From Shimia sp040225985 (GTDB lineage: Bacteria > Pseudomonadota > Alphaproteobacteria > Rhodobacterales > Rhodobacteraceae), in NCBI RefSeq assembly GCF_040225985.1, contig NZ_JBBPEU010000008.1, forward strand, positions 1 through 64,000: a DNA stretch of 64,000 nt. Direction: 5' to 3'. Shown here piece after piece: positions 24,944 to 34,286 of the stretch; position 1 is the first letter of the stretch, and every line of letters begins with the position of its first letter. The notes beneath the pieces are model-generated. The model was not told the origin of the DNA, did not search any database, and saw nothing but the letters and a program-made list of their open reading frames with translations. The position numbers and the translations under genes were made by a program.

Positions 24944-26347
24944 ATGCGACAGGCGGATATCGGTGTCTATGGTTTGGGAACGATGGGCAGTGCCATTGCA
25001 CTGAACATGGCTGAAAAGGGCATTCCCGTTGCTGTTGCCAACCGCGAGTCTGAATGGGTCGCGGATTTCGTTACCGAGGCCGGACCGCTCTCAAGCCAGA
25101 TCATCGCGTGTGAAGACCTCAAAGCATTTGTCGCGGCCCTGTCCAGTCCGCGCGTTGTGCTGTTCATGATCCCGTCAGGCGTCCCGGTGGACGACATGAT
25201 ATCGCAGGTGCTTCCGCTGCTTGAAGCAGGGGACATGATCGTGGATGCGGGCAATGCCGATTTTCATGACACCCGGCGGCGCTCCAAAGACCTGCAGGCG
25301 CATGGGGTGCATTTTGTCGGGATGGGGGTCTCTGGCGGCGAAGAGGGCGCGCGGCACGGGCCGTCGATGATGGTGGGTGGAAGCGCCGAAAGTTGGGCGC
25401 GTCTGCATCCCGTTTTGAACGCTATCGCGGCGGACTTCAAAGGTAACCCCTGCGTTGCCCATGTCGGACCGGATGGTGCGGGCCATTTCGTGAAAACCGT
25501 GCATAACGGCATCGAATATGCGGATATGCAGGTCATTGCCGAGCTTTACGGTATCATGCGCGATGCTAGCGCCCGCCAGGCTTCAGAGATCGGGCAAGTG
25601 TTCGCGGCGTGGAACACCGGTCCGCTGCAAAGTTTCCTGACCGAGATCACCGCCACGATCCTTCAAGCCGAGGACCCCCAAACAGGGTGGCCCGTGGTCG
25701 ACGTGATCCGGGATCAGGCAGGCCAGAAAGGCACCGGGCGCTGGACGGTGATCGAGGCGTTGAAACTCGGCCAGTCGCCCAGCGGGATCGAGGCCGCCGT
25801 CGGTGCCCGAAGTTGGTCTTCTCAAAAAGACCTGCGTGCCGAGATCGCCGAGTCCCTGACCGAGACCCTTTCGGCAGAGGTGCCGCAGGACGATGTGCTT
25901 GGCGCGGCGTTCGAGGCGGCCCGTCTGCTCTTGCATTTGCAGGGATTTGCGGTGCTGCAAGCCGCGTCCCAAACATATGACTGGGCGCTTGACCTGTCGC
26001 GGATTGCCGAGATCTGGCGGGCGGGTTGTATCATCCGATCGGTACTTTTGAATGATCTGGCGGATATTCTGAAAGACACGGAAGACGACAGCGCGCTGTT
26101 GCGCTATCCGGCGATCCAGACACGTTTGCGCGTTACCGTGCCGGCCCTGCGCGCGGTTGTTGCGGCTTCGATACAGGCGGGTGTGCCTGTGCCGGCCATG
26201 TCAGCGCTGTTGGCGTGGTTCGACACGATGCGGCAGGCGCGCGGCACCACCAATCTGATTCAGGCGCAGCGGGATTTTTTCGGGTACCATGGGTACGAAC
26301 GGATTGATGCCGACGGCCCCCAGCACGGGCCCTGGTGGTCTCGCTGA
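24944..26347 (+). CDS. gnd: 6-phosphogluconate dehydrogenase, decarboxylating
   Basis: Gnd, 467 residues, oxidatively decarboxylates 6-phosphogluconate to ribulose 5-phosphate with NADP+. Seen: Rossmann motif IGVYGLGTMGSAIALNMAEK, VDAGNADFHDT (N-x-x-x-x-D), GMGVSGGEEGARHGPS, the catalytic KTVHNGIEYADMQ (Lys and His-Asn), and the C-terminal RGTTNLIQAQRDFFGYHGYER that closes over substrate. Length and domain order match the long (class I) enzyme. The ATG at 24944 is preferred to the adjoining TTG at 24941, since GGCGGA lies at good distance from it. Confidence 0.94.
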   Translation: MRQADIGVYGLGTMGSAIALNMAEKGIPVAVANRESEWVADFVTEAGPLSSQIIACEDLKAFVAALSSPRVVLFMIPSGVPVDDMISQVLPLLEAGDMIVDAGNADFHDTRRRSKDLQAHGVHFVGMGVSGGEEGARHGPSMMVGGSAESWARLHPVLNAIAADFKGNPCVAHVGPDGAGHFVKTVHNGIEYADMQVIAELYGIMRDASARQASEIGQVFAAWNTGPLQSFLTEITATILQAEDPQTGWPVVDVIRDQAGQKGTGRWTVIEALKLGQSPSGIEAAVGARSWSSQKDLRAEIAESLTETLSAEVPQDDVLGAAFEAARLLLHLQGFAVLQAASQTYDWALDLSRIAEIWRAGCIIRSVLLNDLADILKDTEDDSALLRYPAIQTRLRVTVPALRAVVAASIQAGVPVPAMSALLAWFDTMRQARGTTNLIQAQRDFFGYHGYERIDADGPQHGPWWSR

Positions 26348-26355
26348 ATGAAAAA

Positions 26356-26378
26356 CAGCCGGGCGTGCTGCCCGGCTG
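26356..26378 (-). terminator. Terminator of the PiT gene
   Basis: A perfect 9-bp stem CAGCCGGGC/GCCCGGCTG with a five-base loop; on the minus strand it is followed by TTTTT. It lies 22 bases beyond the stop of the phosphate transporter gene and 8 bases beyond the gnd stop, so it may also stop gnd transcription. Confidence 0.85.
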
Positions 26379-26400
26379 CCAAGGTGTTGTGTTTATCGGT

Positions 26401-27885
26401 TCAGTTCACGACCGCGTTCAGGATCAGGAAAATCACCCCCGAAAGCAGCGCGGCGGCGGGCACTGTGATCACCCATGCTGCTACGATTGTCATGAAATGA
26501 CTGCGACGTACCAGTTTGCGACGGCGGCGTTCTTCGGGCGCGATGCGCTTGGCTTCGGGGCGTTGAGCGGCAGAATTGCGCAAACGGCGCTCGGCGTGCC
26601 ATTCGCGATAGAAACCGACCCCGAACACACCGCCAACCGCGATGTGGGTTGAGGACACGGGCAGTCCCAGCCACGACGCCACAATCACTGTTATGGCTGC
26701 CGACAGCGCCACGCAATAGGCCCGCATCGGGTTCAGCTTGGTGATCTGGCTGCCAACCATGCGGATCAGTTTCGGGCCAAACAGGAACAGGCCGAATGAA
26801 ATCCCGAAGGCCCCGATCACCATCACCCATGTCGGAATCGCGACCTTTGCGGCGAAATCCCCGAACTCCGAGGCATGCACGATGGCCGCCAGCGGACCGA
26901 CCGCATTGGCCACGTCATTGGCGCCATGGGCAAAGGACAGAAGCGCTGCCGAGAAGACCAAAGGCAGGCCGAACAGCACCTTGAGCGATTTGTTGCGGTT
27001 TTCCATACCTTCGGATTGCTTGCGGATCAGCGGGGCGGTGATCACATAGGTCAGCGCCCCGACCACCAAGCCGATGGTCAGCGCCGTCATGAGGTCAATC
27101 TTGACGATGCGTTTCAGGCCCTTGAGCGCCAAGTACGAGGCAAAGGCGGCCGCCATGATCCCCACCAGCACCGGCACCCAGCGACGGGCGGCGGCGATCT
27201 TGTCTTCCTGGTAGATGATCTTGGTCTTGATAAAGGCCAGGAACGCGGCGGCAATCACCCCGCCCAGAACCGGCGAAATGACCCAGGACGCGGCAATCTT
27301 GCCCATGGTGGGCCAGTTGACTGCGGCAAAGCCCGCAGCCGCAATGCCTGCCCCCATCACGCCGCCCACAACCGAGTGCGTGGTCGACACCGGCGCACCG
27401 ACATAGGTGGCAAGATTGACCCACATGGCCGAAGAAATCAGCGCGGCCATCATGGCCCAGATGAAAATCTGCGCGTTGGCGATCCCTGCCGGATCAATGA
27501 TCCCTTTCGAGATGGTCGAAACCACGTCACCGCCCGCTAGAAGGGCCCCCGCGCTTTCACACAAAGCCGCGATGACAATTGCGCCGCCCATGGTCAGGGC
27601 GTTTGCGCCGACTGCGGGCCCCATGTTGTTGGCCACGTCATTGGCCCCGATGTTGATCGCCATATAGGCCCCAAAACCGGCTGCCGCGATCACGACGAGA
27701 TTTGACGGGTAATCCCCAAAGAAAAATCCGGCCACGAGTCCTGCGACCACGATAAAGATTAGGGCAATGCCCAGCCCCACCATCGGGCGGGCCACATATT
27801 GCGTCGCGGTTTCAAGATGTGAAAAACGGTCGAGGTCGCGGTCAAGCGTTTCCAGATGATCGGCGTCGTTCGATGGTGTGGTCAC
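26401..27885 (-). CDS. Inorganic phosphate transporter, PiT family
   Basis: A PiT-family phosphate permease (494 residues) that moves metal phosphate into the cell with protons. Two PD001131-type repeats are clear: GANDVANNMGPAVGANALTM with PVSTTHSVVGGVMGAG, and GANDVANAVGPLAAIV with PVSSTHIAVGGVFGVG. About eleven hydrophobic helices are present. A basic cytoplasmic segment (PEAKRIAPEERRRRKLVRR) precedes the last helix. A GTG start at 27885 is chosen because GGGGGA lies 7 bases upstream; a TTG five codons earlier is possible. It is longer than E. coli PitA mainly through the N-terminal about 40 residues. Confidence 0.92.
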   Translation of the reverse strand: MTTPSNDADHLETLDRDLDRFSHLETATQYVARPMVGLGIALIFIVVAGLVAGFFFGDYPSNLVVIAAAGFGAYMAINIGANDVANNMGPAVGANALTMGGAIVIAALCESAGALLAGGDVVSTISKGIIDPAGIANAQIFIWAMMAALISSAMWVNLATYVGAPVSTTHSVVGGVMGAGIAAAGFAAVNWPTMGKIAASWVISPVLGGVIAAAFLAFIKTKIIYQEDKIAAARRWVPVLVGIMAAAFASYLALKGLKRIVKIDLMTALTIGLVVGALTYVITAPLIRKQSEGMENRNKSLKVLFGLPLVFSAALLSFAHGANDVANAVGPLAAIVHASEFGDFAAKVAIPTWVMVIGAFGISFGLFLFGPKLIRMVGSQITKLNPMRAYCVALSAAITVIVASWLGLPVSSTHIAVGGVFGVGFYREWHAERRLRNSAAQRPEAKRIAPEERRRRKLVRRSHFMTIVAAWVITVPAAALLSGVIFLILNAVVN

Positions 27886-27972
27886 GGAATTTTCCCCCAA
27901 GCAGCTTTACGCCGCCCTAGGGCAGGTGCACCCTCATTTCAAGGATATTGTCGCAGTTCCGTTACAAAAGTT

Positions 27973-28431
27973 TTACAATTGGCGCAAAATAGCTTTCAAC
28001 TCGGGTTCGCGCACGAGGTTTGCAGCCTCGGAGGGGCTGACCCATTTGCGTTTGCGCTGGTGCGCCTCGGGGTAGCTGTCGGTCAGGCGTTCTACACGGA
28101 TTGGGTAAACCAAAGTTTCCACGGTGACGGGCAGGCCTGTCTTGAGCTCTTTCTCGTAATCATAGGTGCCGATCATCTTGTCCGACACATTCCCCGACTT
28201 GACGCCAGCCTCTTCCCAGGCTTCCTGCATGGCCGCTTCGTGGGCGTGTTTGCCATCAATCGGCCATCCCTTGGGGATGATCCAGCGTCCTGTGTCGCGG
28301 CTGCTGATCAACAGAACCTTTTTGGATGCACCCTCCTCACGGTAGCAGAGCGCCCCCACCTGGAGGCGTTTGGGTCGTTGCAAGATAGGGCCAACCACAT
28401 TGGTCAGCGCCTTTTTGAAGGCGTCTGTCAT
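27973..28431 (-). CDS. Nudix hydrolase (DIPP/MutT-like)
   Basis: A 152-residue Nudix protein of the type acting on diphosphoinositol or dinucleoside polyphosphates, judged by RWIIPKGWPIDGKHAHEAAM. The Nudix box reads G-x5-K-x7-QEAWEEAGV: the metal-binding E-A-W-E-E core is intact, but the first Glu of the consensus is Lys and the Arg of 'REUXEE' is Gln. No signal or membrane segment is seen. It is a stand-alone gene between PiT and hrpB. The substrate is not predictable. Confidence 0.85.
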   Translation of the reverse strand: MTDAFKKALTNVVGPILQRPKRLQVGALCYREEGASKKVLLISSRDTGRWIIPKGWPIDGKHAHEAAMQEAWEEAGVKSGNVSDKMIGTYDYEKELKTGLPVTVETLVYPIRVERLTDSYPEAHQRKRKWVSPSEAANLVREPELKAILRQL

Positions 28432-28518
28432 AGAACTGCTCTGGTATTGCGCGTTTTTTGTCTGTGCAATGTATATACATTTGGGTGCGTAAGTTTCAAC
28501 CCTTATGCAAAATTTTCT

Positions 28519-30969
28519 TTATTTTGTTGGTTTTCGGCGTTTGGCGCGCAGGGTCGGATCGGCCTGAGTCGGGTCTTCTGGCCAAGGGTGTTTGGGATAG
28601 CGCCCGCGCATGTCCTTGCGCACATCGGCATAGGACGTGGCCCAGAACCCCGGAATATCCATGGTGGTCTGGACGGGGCGTCCCGCCGGCGACAGCAAGG
28701 TGACACGCAGGGGCGTGCGCCCGACCATCGGGTGCGTGGTTTGTCCGAACAGTTCTTGCAGGCGCAACGAGATTTCAGGGTGTTCACCGGAATAATCAAT
28801 CGGTATCTTTCGATCCAGTGGGGTCGTGAAATGTGCGGGCGCCAGTCGGTCCAGGGTCTGCATCTGCGACCAGTCCAGCCGCGCGCGCAGGGCGTCAAGC
28901 AGATCGAATTTCTTCCACTGCTCGGCGGTCCGGATGCCCGAGATATGCGGCAGCAGCCAGTCCTCAAGCCTGTCCATCAACACCTCTTGGGACATGTCCG
29001 GCAGGTCGTGCCCTGCCTCGCGGAGCAGGGCCACGCGGGCCAGAAACCGGCGGGCGGCATCGGAAAAGGTCAGGCCAAGGTCCCGCACACCGTCCATCAT
29101 GGCCCGTGCCGTCACATCATCAGGCACATCTTTCCAGATCCGGTCGTCCAGGGCTATGGCCCCGAACATTTCCTGTCGCCGGGCAATCACCCGACGCTCG
29201 CGCCGGGACCACTCACAGGTCTCGACCCATGTGATCTGCTCGGCGAACAGGGCGCGGATTTCGGACTCGGTGATGGCGACGGCCTGTCGGATACGGGCTT
29301 CGCGGGGGTTCCCGTCCGTGTCGGTGACCACGATCAGCCGCGTGCCCGCCAAGGGATCGGCATCGTCCAGCACGGCCCCTTTGCCACCTGACAGCACAAA
29401 ACGCGGCGTGTCCCCCTTGCGGCGCAGCCCGATCCGGTCGGGATAGGCCAGCGCGGCCATTTCCGCAGCACTTCTCTCGACCTTGCTCAGGTCGCGGGTC
29501 GCGGCGGACAGGCGCTTGGTCTCGTCGCGCACCGTGTGCAAGGCGGCGCGGTTCACGCCATAGGGGCGCCGCTCGGTAAAGGACCTGAGATCCTGCAGGG
29601 CCTCTAGACGCAGGTGTAGATCAACCGGGGCACCGCGCGACAAGGGATCGCGTGCGGCCAGCAACGCGGCAAGGGGGGCGGCCTGCGGACCTGAAAGAAT
29701 CATCATATGGGCCAACCGGGGATGAAGCGGCAAGGCGGCCAGATCGCGCCCATGCGCCGTGATCTGGTTACGCGCATTCAGTGCTCCCAGCAACCGCAAC
29801 AGGGCCTGGGCCTCGGCATAAACGCCCGCGTTGGGCGGCGTCAGAAAGGCAAGATCGTCTGGCGTCGCCCCCCACACGGCCAGTTCCAGTGCCAACCCCG
29901 TCAGGTCGGCGGACTCGATTTCGGCAGGGGGAAAAGGCAAAAGCCCGCCTTCCTCGCCCTTGGTCCAAAGCCGATAACACACCCCTTCGGCCACCCGGCC
30001 CGCGCGGCCCTGCCTTTGGGTGGCCTCGGCCCGGGTGATCCGTTCGGTGACAAGGCGCGACATACCCGATCCGGGATCAAACCGCGCGCGCCTTGCCCGT
30101 CCTGCATCGACCACGACGCGTATATCCTGAATGGTCAGCGACGTTTCCGCGATGGACGTGGCCAGCACCACCTTGCGCCCGGTCTTGGCCGGTTGGATCG
30201 CAGCCTGCTGGTCCTTGAAGGGCATCGCCCCGAACAAAGGGCGCACATCGCATTCTGCAGGCAGGGAAAGCTTTGACTGTACCCGCCGGATTTCACCTTC
30301 GCCCGGCAAAAAAACCAACACGCCCCCCGACGTCTCGGCCACGGCCTGTGTGATCAGGCGCGCGGTCGCGTCCTCAAGCCGCTCAGCCTTGGCAAGCGGG
30401 CGGTCCAGCCAGCGCGTTTCCACCGGAAAGCTGCGCCCTTCAGAGGTGATAACCGGGACTTGCCCCATCAAGCTGGCCACGGGGGCGGCATCCAATGTGG
30501 CCGACATCGCCAGCAGGATCAGATCGTCGCGCAGGGCCTCGCCAATCTCAAGACACAGCGCCAGCCCCAGATCCGCATTCAGAGACCGTTCGTGAAATTC
30601 GTCAAAAATGACTGCGCCAATCCCCGCAAGTTCGGGGTCCGTCTGGATCATGCGGGTCAGGATCCCTTCGGTCACCACTTCGATCCGGGTGTCTGGGCAA
30701 ATCTTGCTTTCGCCGCGGATACGATATCCCACCGTCCGGCCCACGGGTTCGCCCAAGGTCTGCGCCATCCGTTCGGCCGCGGCGCGCGCGGCAAGGCGGC
30801 GCGGCTCCAGCATCAGGATGCGGCCCTTGGTCAGATCGGCGGCCAGTATTTCCAGCGGCACAACCGTCGTTTTGCCCGCACCGGGCGGGGCTTGCAGCAC
30901 AGCACGCCCGGCGCCACGCAGGGCGTCGATCAGCGGGGCAATGGCGTCATGGATGGGCAGGCGGGACAT
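28519..30969 (-). CDS. hrpB: ATP-dependent RNA helicase HrpB
   Basis: HrpB, 816 residues, a DEAH-box helicase of the DEAD/DExH superfamily 2. Motif I is QAPPGAGKTTVVPLE (about residue 30), motif II DEFHERSLNADLG, motif III LAMSATLDA, and motif VI RQGRAGRVAEG. The HA2 and HrpB-specific C-terminal domains follow. The start is put at MSRLPIHDAI (30969), which matches family starts; the open frame to 31047 is not conserved-looking. Its biological role is poorly known (mRNA metabolism or antibiotic tolerance have been proposed in other bacteria). Confidence 0.93.
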   Translation of the reverse strand: MSRLPIHDAIAPLIDALRGAGRAVLQAPPGAGKTTVVPLEILAADLTKGRILMLEPRRLAARAAAERMAQTLGEPVGRTVGYRIRGESKICPDTRIEVVTEGILTRMIQTDPELAGIGAVIFDEFHERSLNADLGLALCLEIGEALRDDLILLAMSATLDAAPVASLMGQVPVITSEGRSFPVETRWLDRPLAKAERLEDATARLITQAVAETSGGVLVFLPGEGEIRRVQSKLSLPAECDVRPLFGAMPFKDQQAAIQPAKTGRKVVLATSIAETSLTIQDIRVVVDAGRARRARFDPGSGMSRLVTERITRAEATQRQGRAGRVAEGVCYRLWTKGEEGGLLPFPPAEIESADLTGLALELAVWGATPDDLAFLTPPNAGVYAEAQALLRLLGALNARNQITAHGRDLAALPLHPRLAHMMILSGPQAAPLAALLAARDPLSRGAPVDLHLRLEALQDLRSFTERRPYGVNRAALHTVRDETKRLSAATRDLSKVERSAAEMAALAYPDRIGLRRKGDTPRFVLSGGKGAVLDDADPLAGTRLIVVTDTDGNPREARIRQAVAITESEIRALFAEQITWVETCEWSRRERRVIARRQEMFGAIALDDRIWKDVPDDVTARAMMDGVRDLGLTFSDAARRFLARVALLREAGHDLPDMSQEVLMDRLEDWLLPHISGIRTAEQWKKFDLLDALRARLDWSQMQTLDRLAPAHFTTPLDRKIPIDYSGEHPEISLRLQELFGQTTHPMVGRTPLRVTLLSPAGRPVQTTMDIPGFWATSYADVRKDMRGRYPKHPWPEDPTQADPTLRAKRRKPTK

Positions 30970-31015
30970 GCGCCTCTTATCAACCAAGCGGGAGGGCGGG
31001 TCCAGAGGGGGCACC

Positions 31016-31765
31016 CTAACGTCGTCGCACAAGCGTGGCAGGCCCATGGCGCGAGCTCAGCCGGACCTTGCTGGCGCGCCACGTCCCGTCCTCAAGTCGG
31101 TATGTGACCGAGGTGGGCGAGCGTGACATCTCGGCCAGTTCTTCGGACGTATATCCGCCAAGTCGGTCATAACTACCCGCGCAAGTGATCTCGGCCCCGT
31201 CTTCAATCCGTTCGGTCAGTCGCAACCGCGCCAGTCGCGTCCCATCGAATTGTTTTTCGTCCTGTGTGCAGGCGGGCGGCGCGGGCAGGTCTCGCAGGGT
31301 CATCCACATCAGGGTCATGGGATCCAGCGCGCCGGCAAGGTCGGTGGGCTGGATCGGCACGGCCGGATCCTGTTTGCCACTGACCTCTTTCGGTGTGCCG
31401 CCAGAGAACAAAAGCTCGGTTTCCGAAACACGCTTACCGGTGTTGATATGGCCTTCATAGCGGCTGGGCACATAACCATCCGGCCCGATGCGCCCGTTTG
31501 AGGCGGCGTCAAACCGGATGCTGGCAACAATGCCGACAAGACCCGTGGTCTCGAACTTGCCCGCGCCTTGATAGGTCGATCCGGTTTCCTGCATCTTGAC
31601 CCTCAACTCGCCGACCTTCACCCCGAAGGCGTGTACCGACCAAAGCTGTTCAGAAGTGGCGGGACCGGCAAGGCTGACGACAACTGCGGCGGTTGGAAGC
31701 GCAGACCGGAAAAATCGGGGCAGGGCAGGGATCGAGACTGGACAAGCGCGCAAGCGACAAGGCAT
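31016..31765 (-). CDS. DUF3108 domain exported protein
   Basis: A 249-residue exported protein. The N-terminus (MPCRLRACPVSIPALPRFF...VVVSLAGPATS) is basic then hydrophobic, like a signal peptide, and the mature part follows the DUF3108 pattern: WSVHAFGVKVGELRVKMQET, GKFETTGLVGIVASIRFDA, and a later FDGTRLARLRLTERIEDGAE. These proteins are thought to be periplasmic beta-rich proteins of unknown role. The start at 31765 has GGGGTG upstream; earlier in-frame starts would run into the divergent meaB gene. Confidence 0.75.
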   Translation of the reverse strand: MPCRLRACPVSIPALPRFFRSALPTAAVVVSLAGPATSEQLWSVHAFGVKVGELRVKMQETGSTYQGAGKFETTGLVGIVASIRFDAASNGRIGPDGYVPSRYEGHINTGKRVSETELLFSGGTPKEVSGKQDPAVPIQPTDLAGALDPMTLMWMTLRDLPAPPACTQDEKQFDGTRLARLRLTERIEDGAEITCAGSYDRLGGYTSEELAEMSRSPTSVTYRLEDGTWRASKVRLSSRHGPATLVRRR

Positions 31766-31817
31766 GTAAACACCCCAAGCGAAAGGCGCGGGCAGCGCCG
31801 GAAAAACAGGTACGGCC

Positions 31818-32795
31818 ATGGATATTGCACAGCTGCATGACAAGATATTGAAACAGGACCGGCGGGCTCTGGCAAGGGCGATCACGCTTGTGGAAAGCGG
31901 TCGTGCCGATCACCGCGCCATGGCTGGCGCATTGCTGGAAAAACTGCGGGGTTCGGGCCGTCAGGCGCTGCGCATCGGCCTGTCCGGTACGCCCGGTGTG
32001 GGCAAATCCACCTTTATCGAAAGCTTTGGTATGATGCTGACGGCCAAGGGGCTGAAAGTGGCAGTTCTGGCGGTCGATCCGTCCTCGGCGCGGTCTGGCG
32101 GCTCCATCCTTGGCGACAAAACCCGGATGGAGCGGCTGTCGCGCGATCCGAATGCCTTTATCCGCCCGTCGCCCAGCCAGTCACATCTTGGCGGGGTTGC
32201 CCGCCGCACCCGCGAGGCCGTGGCCTTGTGCGAAGCTGCCGGGTTTGATGTGGTGCTGATCGAAACCGTCGGTGTAGGTCAGTCGGAAACCGTTGTGGCG
32301 GAAATGTCGGACCTGTTCCTGTTGCTGCTGGCCCCTGCCGGCGGCGACGAGTTGCAGGGCGTGAAGCGCGGGATCATGGAGATTGCCGACATCATCCTTG
32401 TCAACAAGGCCGACGGGGACCTGAAACATGCTGCGATGCGGACCTGTGCCGACTATGCCGGGGCGCTGCGTCTTCTGCGCAAACGTCCGCAGGATCCCGA
32501 GGGATATCCCAAGGCGATGACCGTGTCCGCATTGCAAGAGAACGGGCTTGAAACTGCTTGGGACGAAATGCAGACCCTGATTCAATGGCGGCGGGAACAC
32601 AGCCATTGGGACATGCGCCGCGCGGCGCAGGCGCGGTTCTGGTTCGAGGAAGAGGTGCGGCAGGGGCTGCTGGCACGGCTTCTGCAATCCCCCGCGCGCG
32701 AGGCGATGGCGGATCTGGCGCTGGACGTGGAAAATGGAAAGGCCACCCCGAGCGGGGCCGCGCAACGGATGCTGGAAGACTATCTCGCATCATGA
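31818..32795 (+). CDS. meaB: Methylmalonyl-CoA mutase-associated GTPase MeaB
   Basis: MeaB (also annotated ArgK), 325 residues, a G3E-family GTPase that protects and loads B12-dependent methylmalonyl-CoA mutase. Motifs: Walker A GLSGTPGVGKSTFIES, AVDPSSARSGGSILGDKTRM, IETVGVGQSE (G3) and LVNKADGD (NKxD). The C-terminal helical dimerisation arm is present. No mutase gene is nearby, so the partner is elsewhere in the genome. The TGA stop overlaps the ATG of the next gene (ATGA), which therefore shares its translation. Confidence 0.94.
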   Translation: MDIAQLHDKILKQDRRALARAITLVESGRADHRAMAGALLEKLRGSGRQALRIGLSGTPGVGKSTFIESFGMMLTAKGLKVAVLAVDPSSARSGGSILGDKTRMERLSRDPNAFIRPSPSQSHLGGVARRTREAVALCEAAGFDVVLIETVGVGQSETVVAEMSDLFLLLLAPAGGDELQGVKRGIMEIADIILVNKADGDLKHAAMRTCADYAGALRLLRKRPQDPEGYPKAMTVSALQENGLETAWDEMQTLIQWRREHSHWDMRRAAQARFWFEEEVRQGLLARLLQSPAREAMADLALDVENGKATPSGAAQRMLEDYLAS

Positions 32796-33595
32796 AGGCC
32801 GAGGGCGATATCGTGTTCGGCGGGGACAGGCTGCGGGCCACCCTGTTCAATGCCGATGCGCCCAAGCTGATCGTGACTTTTCGCCAACGGGTCAGTCCGG
32901 ACGGTGCTTTTGATACGGCCCGTCCCGTGCGGCGTTTCGTGAAACGGAACTATGCCCACCTGCATCTGCAGTCGCGGTTCAATGACTGGTATATCAATTC
33001 CGAAACTGCCGATTTTGAGGCGCACCTCGGTGCCTTGGTCCGCCCCTATCGTCGGATTGTCGGCACCGGGTTTTCCATGGGCGGCTATGGCATATTGCGC
33101 TTTGCCGAGGTGCTTGGGTTGCAACACGCCTTGCTGGTATCTCCACAGATTTCGATCGCGCCCGAAGTGGTGCCGTGGGACCGGCGCTACCGTGATTGCG
33201 CCGACGGCTTTGACGCCGCGATGGGGGATGTGGCCAGCCGGGCCAAGCGGGGCCTCAAAGGGGTGATCCTGATGGATCCGTTCCGCCCGCTGGATCATCG
33301 CCACGCCGATCTGATCCAGACCAGTTTCCCAAACTTGGTCATTTGCCGACTTGGCTGCGGAGGCCATCCGGCCACGCGGGTTCTGGGCGAGGCAGGTGGT
33401 TTCGGACGGGTGCAGTCCCAGCTTTTATCCGGGCAGGTCGATGTGGAGGAAATCCGCCAGAAACACCGTAAAAGCCGACGGAAGTCGCCCACTTATTGGC
33501 GGCATCTGGGGGAAAACGCGGCACGGCGCGAACACATGACACTTGCCCGCATCGCCTTTACCCGCCATGCAGAACTGGCCCCCCCGGCCAAGTGA
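32792..33595 (+). CDS. Alpha/beta-hydrolase-like protein coupled to meaB
   Basis: A 267-residue protein of unknown function. A GTGFSMGGYGILRFAEVL segment has the nucleophile-elbow form of an alpha/beta hydrolase (G-x-S-x-G: GFSMGG). A later GVILMDPFRPLDHRHADLIQ could hold the acid, and CGGHPATRVLGEAGGF a candidate catalytic His. The C-terminal 60 residues are basic (QKHRKSRRKSPTYWRHLG), which is unusual for this fold. ATGA overlap with meaB implies co-translation. Proteins of this type in the Rhodobacteraceae seem to be annotated only as hypothetical. Substrate unknown. Confidence 0.68.
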   Translation: MKAEGDIVFGGDRLRATLFNADAPKLIVTFRQRVSPDGAFDTARPVRRFVKRNYAHLHLQSRFNDWYINSETADFEAHLGALVRPYRRIVGTGFSMGGYGILRFAEVLGLQHALLVSPQISIAPEVVPWDRRYRDCADGFDAAMGDVASRAKRGLKGVILMDPFRPLDHRHADLIQTSFPNLVICRLGCGGHPATRVLGEAGGFGRVQSQLLSGQVDVEEIRQKHRKSRRKSPTYWRHLGENAARREHMTLARIAFTRHAELAPPAK

Positions 33596-33677
33596 GTGCC
33601 TTGTCTGTTTTGGCTGGTGGTTTGTCATGGGATGGCATAAATCACTGCTTGTCTGAAGATTCCTTCACCTGAATCAC

Positions 33678-33706
33678 TTGACGCCCCAATCAATTCGGCC
33701 TAATGA
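33678..33706 (+). promoter_or_regulatory. Possible rpmB promoter and leader hairpin
   Basis: TTGACG at 33678 with a 17-base spacer is followed by TAATGA, a weak -10, about 90 bases upstream of the rpmB ATG. Downstream in the leader, GGGCGC and GCGCCC (33723-33744) can form a 6-bp stem. Both are weak signals in a 201-base intergenic region. Confidence 0.3.
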
Positions 33707-33796
33707 CGCCGAACGAATTTCCGGGCGCGGCCTTTGCGGCGCCCATTTGCTTTGACGGGGGCCACTCCCCGTGGACCGAAAAACGAGGATGTACCC

Positions 33797-34087
33797 ATGT
33801 CGCGCCGTTGCGAACTGACCGGAAAAGGCCCGATGACTGGCAACAATGTCAGCCACGCCAACAACAAAACAAAGCGTCGCTTCCTGCCCAACCTGAACGA
33901 CGTGACCCTGCAATCCGAAGCTCTGGGCCGTGGCGTCAAGCTGCGCATTTCGGCGGCAGCCCTGCGTTCGGTAGACCACCGTGGCGGTCTGGACGCGTTC
34001 CTGGCAAAAGCCAAGGACGGCGACCTGTCGGCCAACGCGCTGAAAGTCAAAAAAGAGATCGCAAAGGCACAGGCCGCAAACGCCTAA
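33797..34087 (+). CDS. rpmB: 50S ribosomal protein L28
   Basis: L28, 96 residues, a large-subunit protein. The N-terminus MSRRCELTGKGPMTGNNVSH and the following NNKTKRRFLPNL are canonical. The start is fixed by the conserved MSRRC; upstream in-frame starts are not conserved. It is a lone gene with its own terminator at 34116. The alphaproteobacterial long form (about 95-100 residues) is matched. Confidence 0.98.
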   Translation: MSRRCELTGKGPMTGNNVSHANNKTKRRFLPNLNDVTLQSEALGRGVKLRISAAALRSVDHRGGLDAFLAKAKDGDLSANALKVKKEIAKAQAANA

Positions 34088-34115
34088 GTCTTTTGAAGAT
34101 CGGACAGTGAAGAAG

Positions 34116-34145
34116 CCCCTGCCTGACGCATCAGGCGGGGGTTTT
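34116..34145 (+). terminator. Rho-independent terminator of rpmB
   Basis: CCCC-T-GCCTGA pairs with TCAGGC-GGGG around the loop CGCA (about 10 bp with one bulge), followed by TTTT. It lies 28 bases after the rpmB stop. Confidence 0.88.
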
Positions 34146-34286
34146 CCTGTTTGTTCAGGGGAATACGGTCCACACTTCAAGTTGGGGCGCAATCGTTTCA
34201 GCGGGAAGCGGCCAGTGGGCCGGCGCGCGTGTGATACGGCGTTTTGTCGCTATACACTCCGGCGCTGGAAGGTTTAGATACAACCT

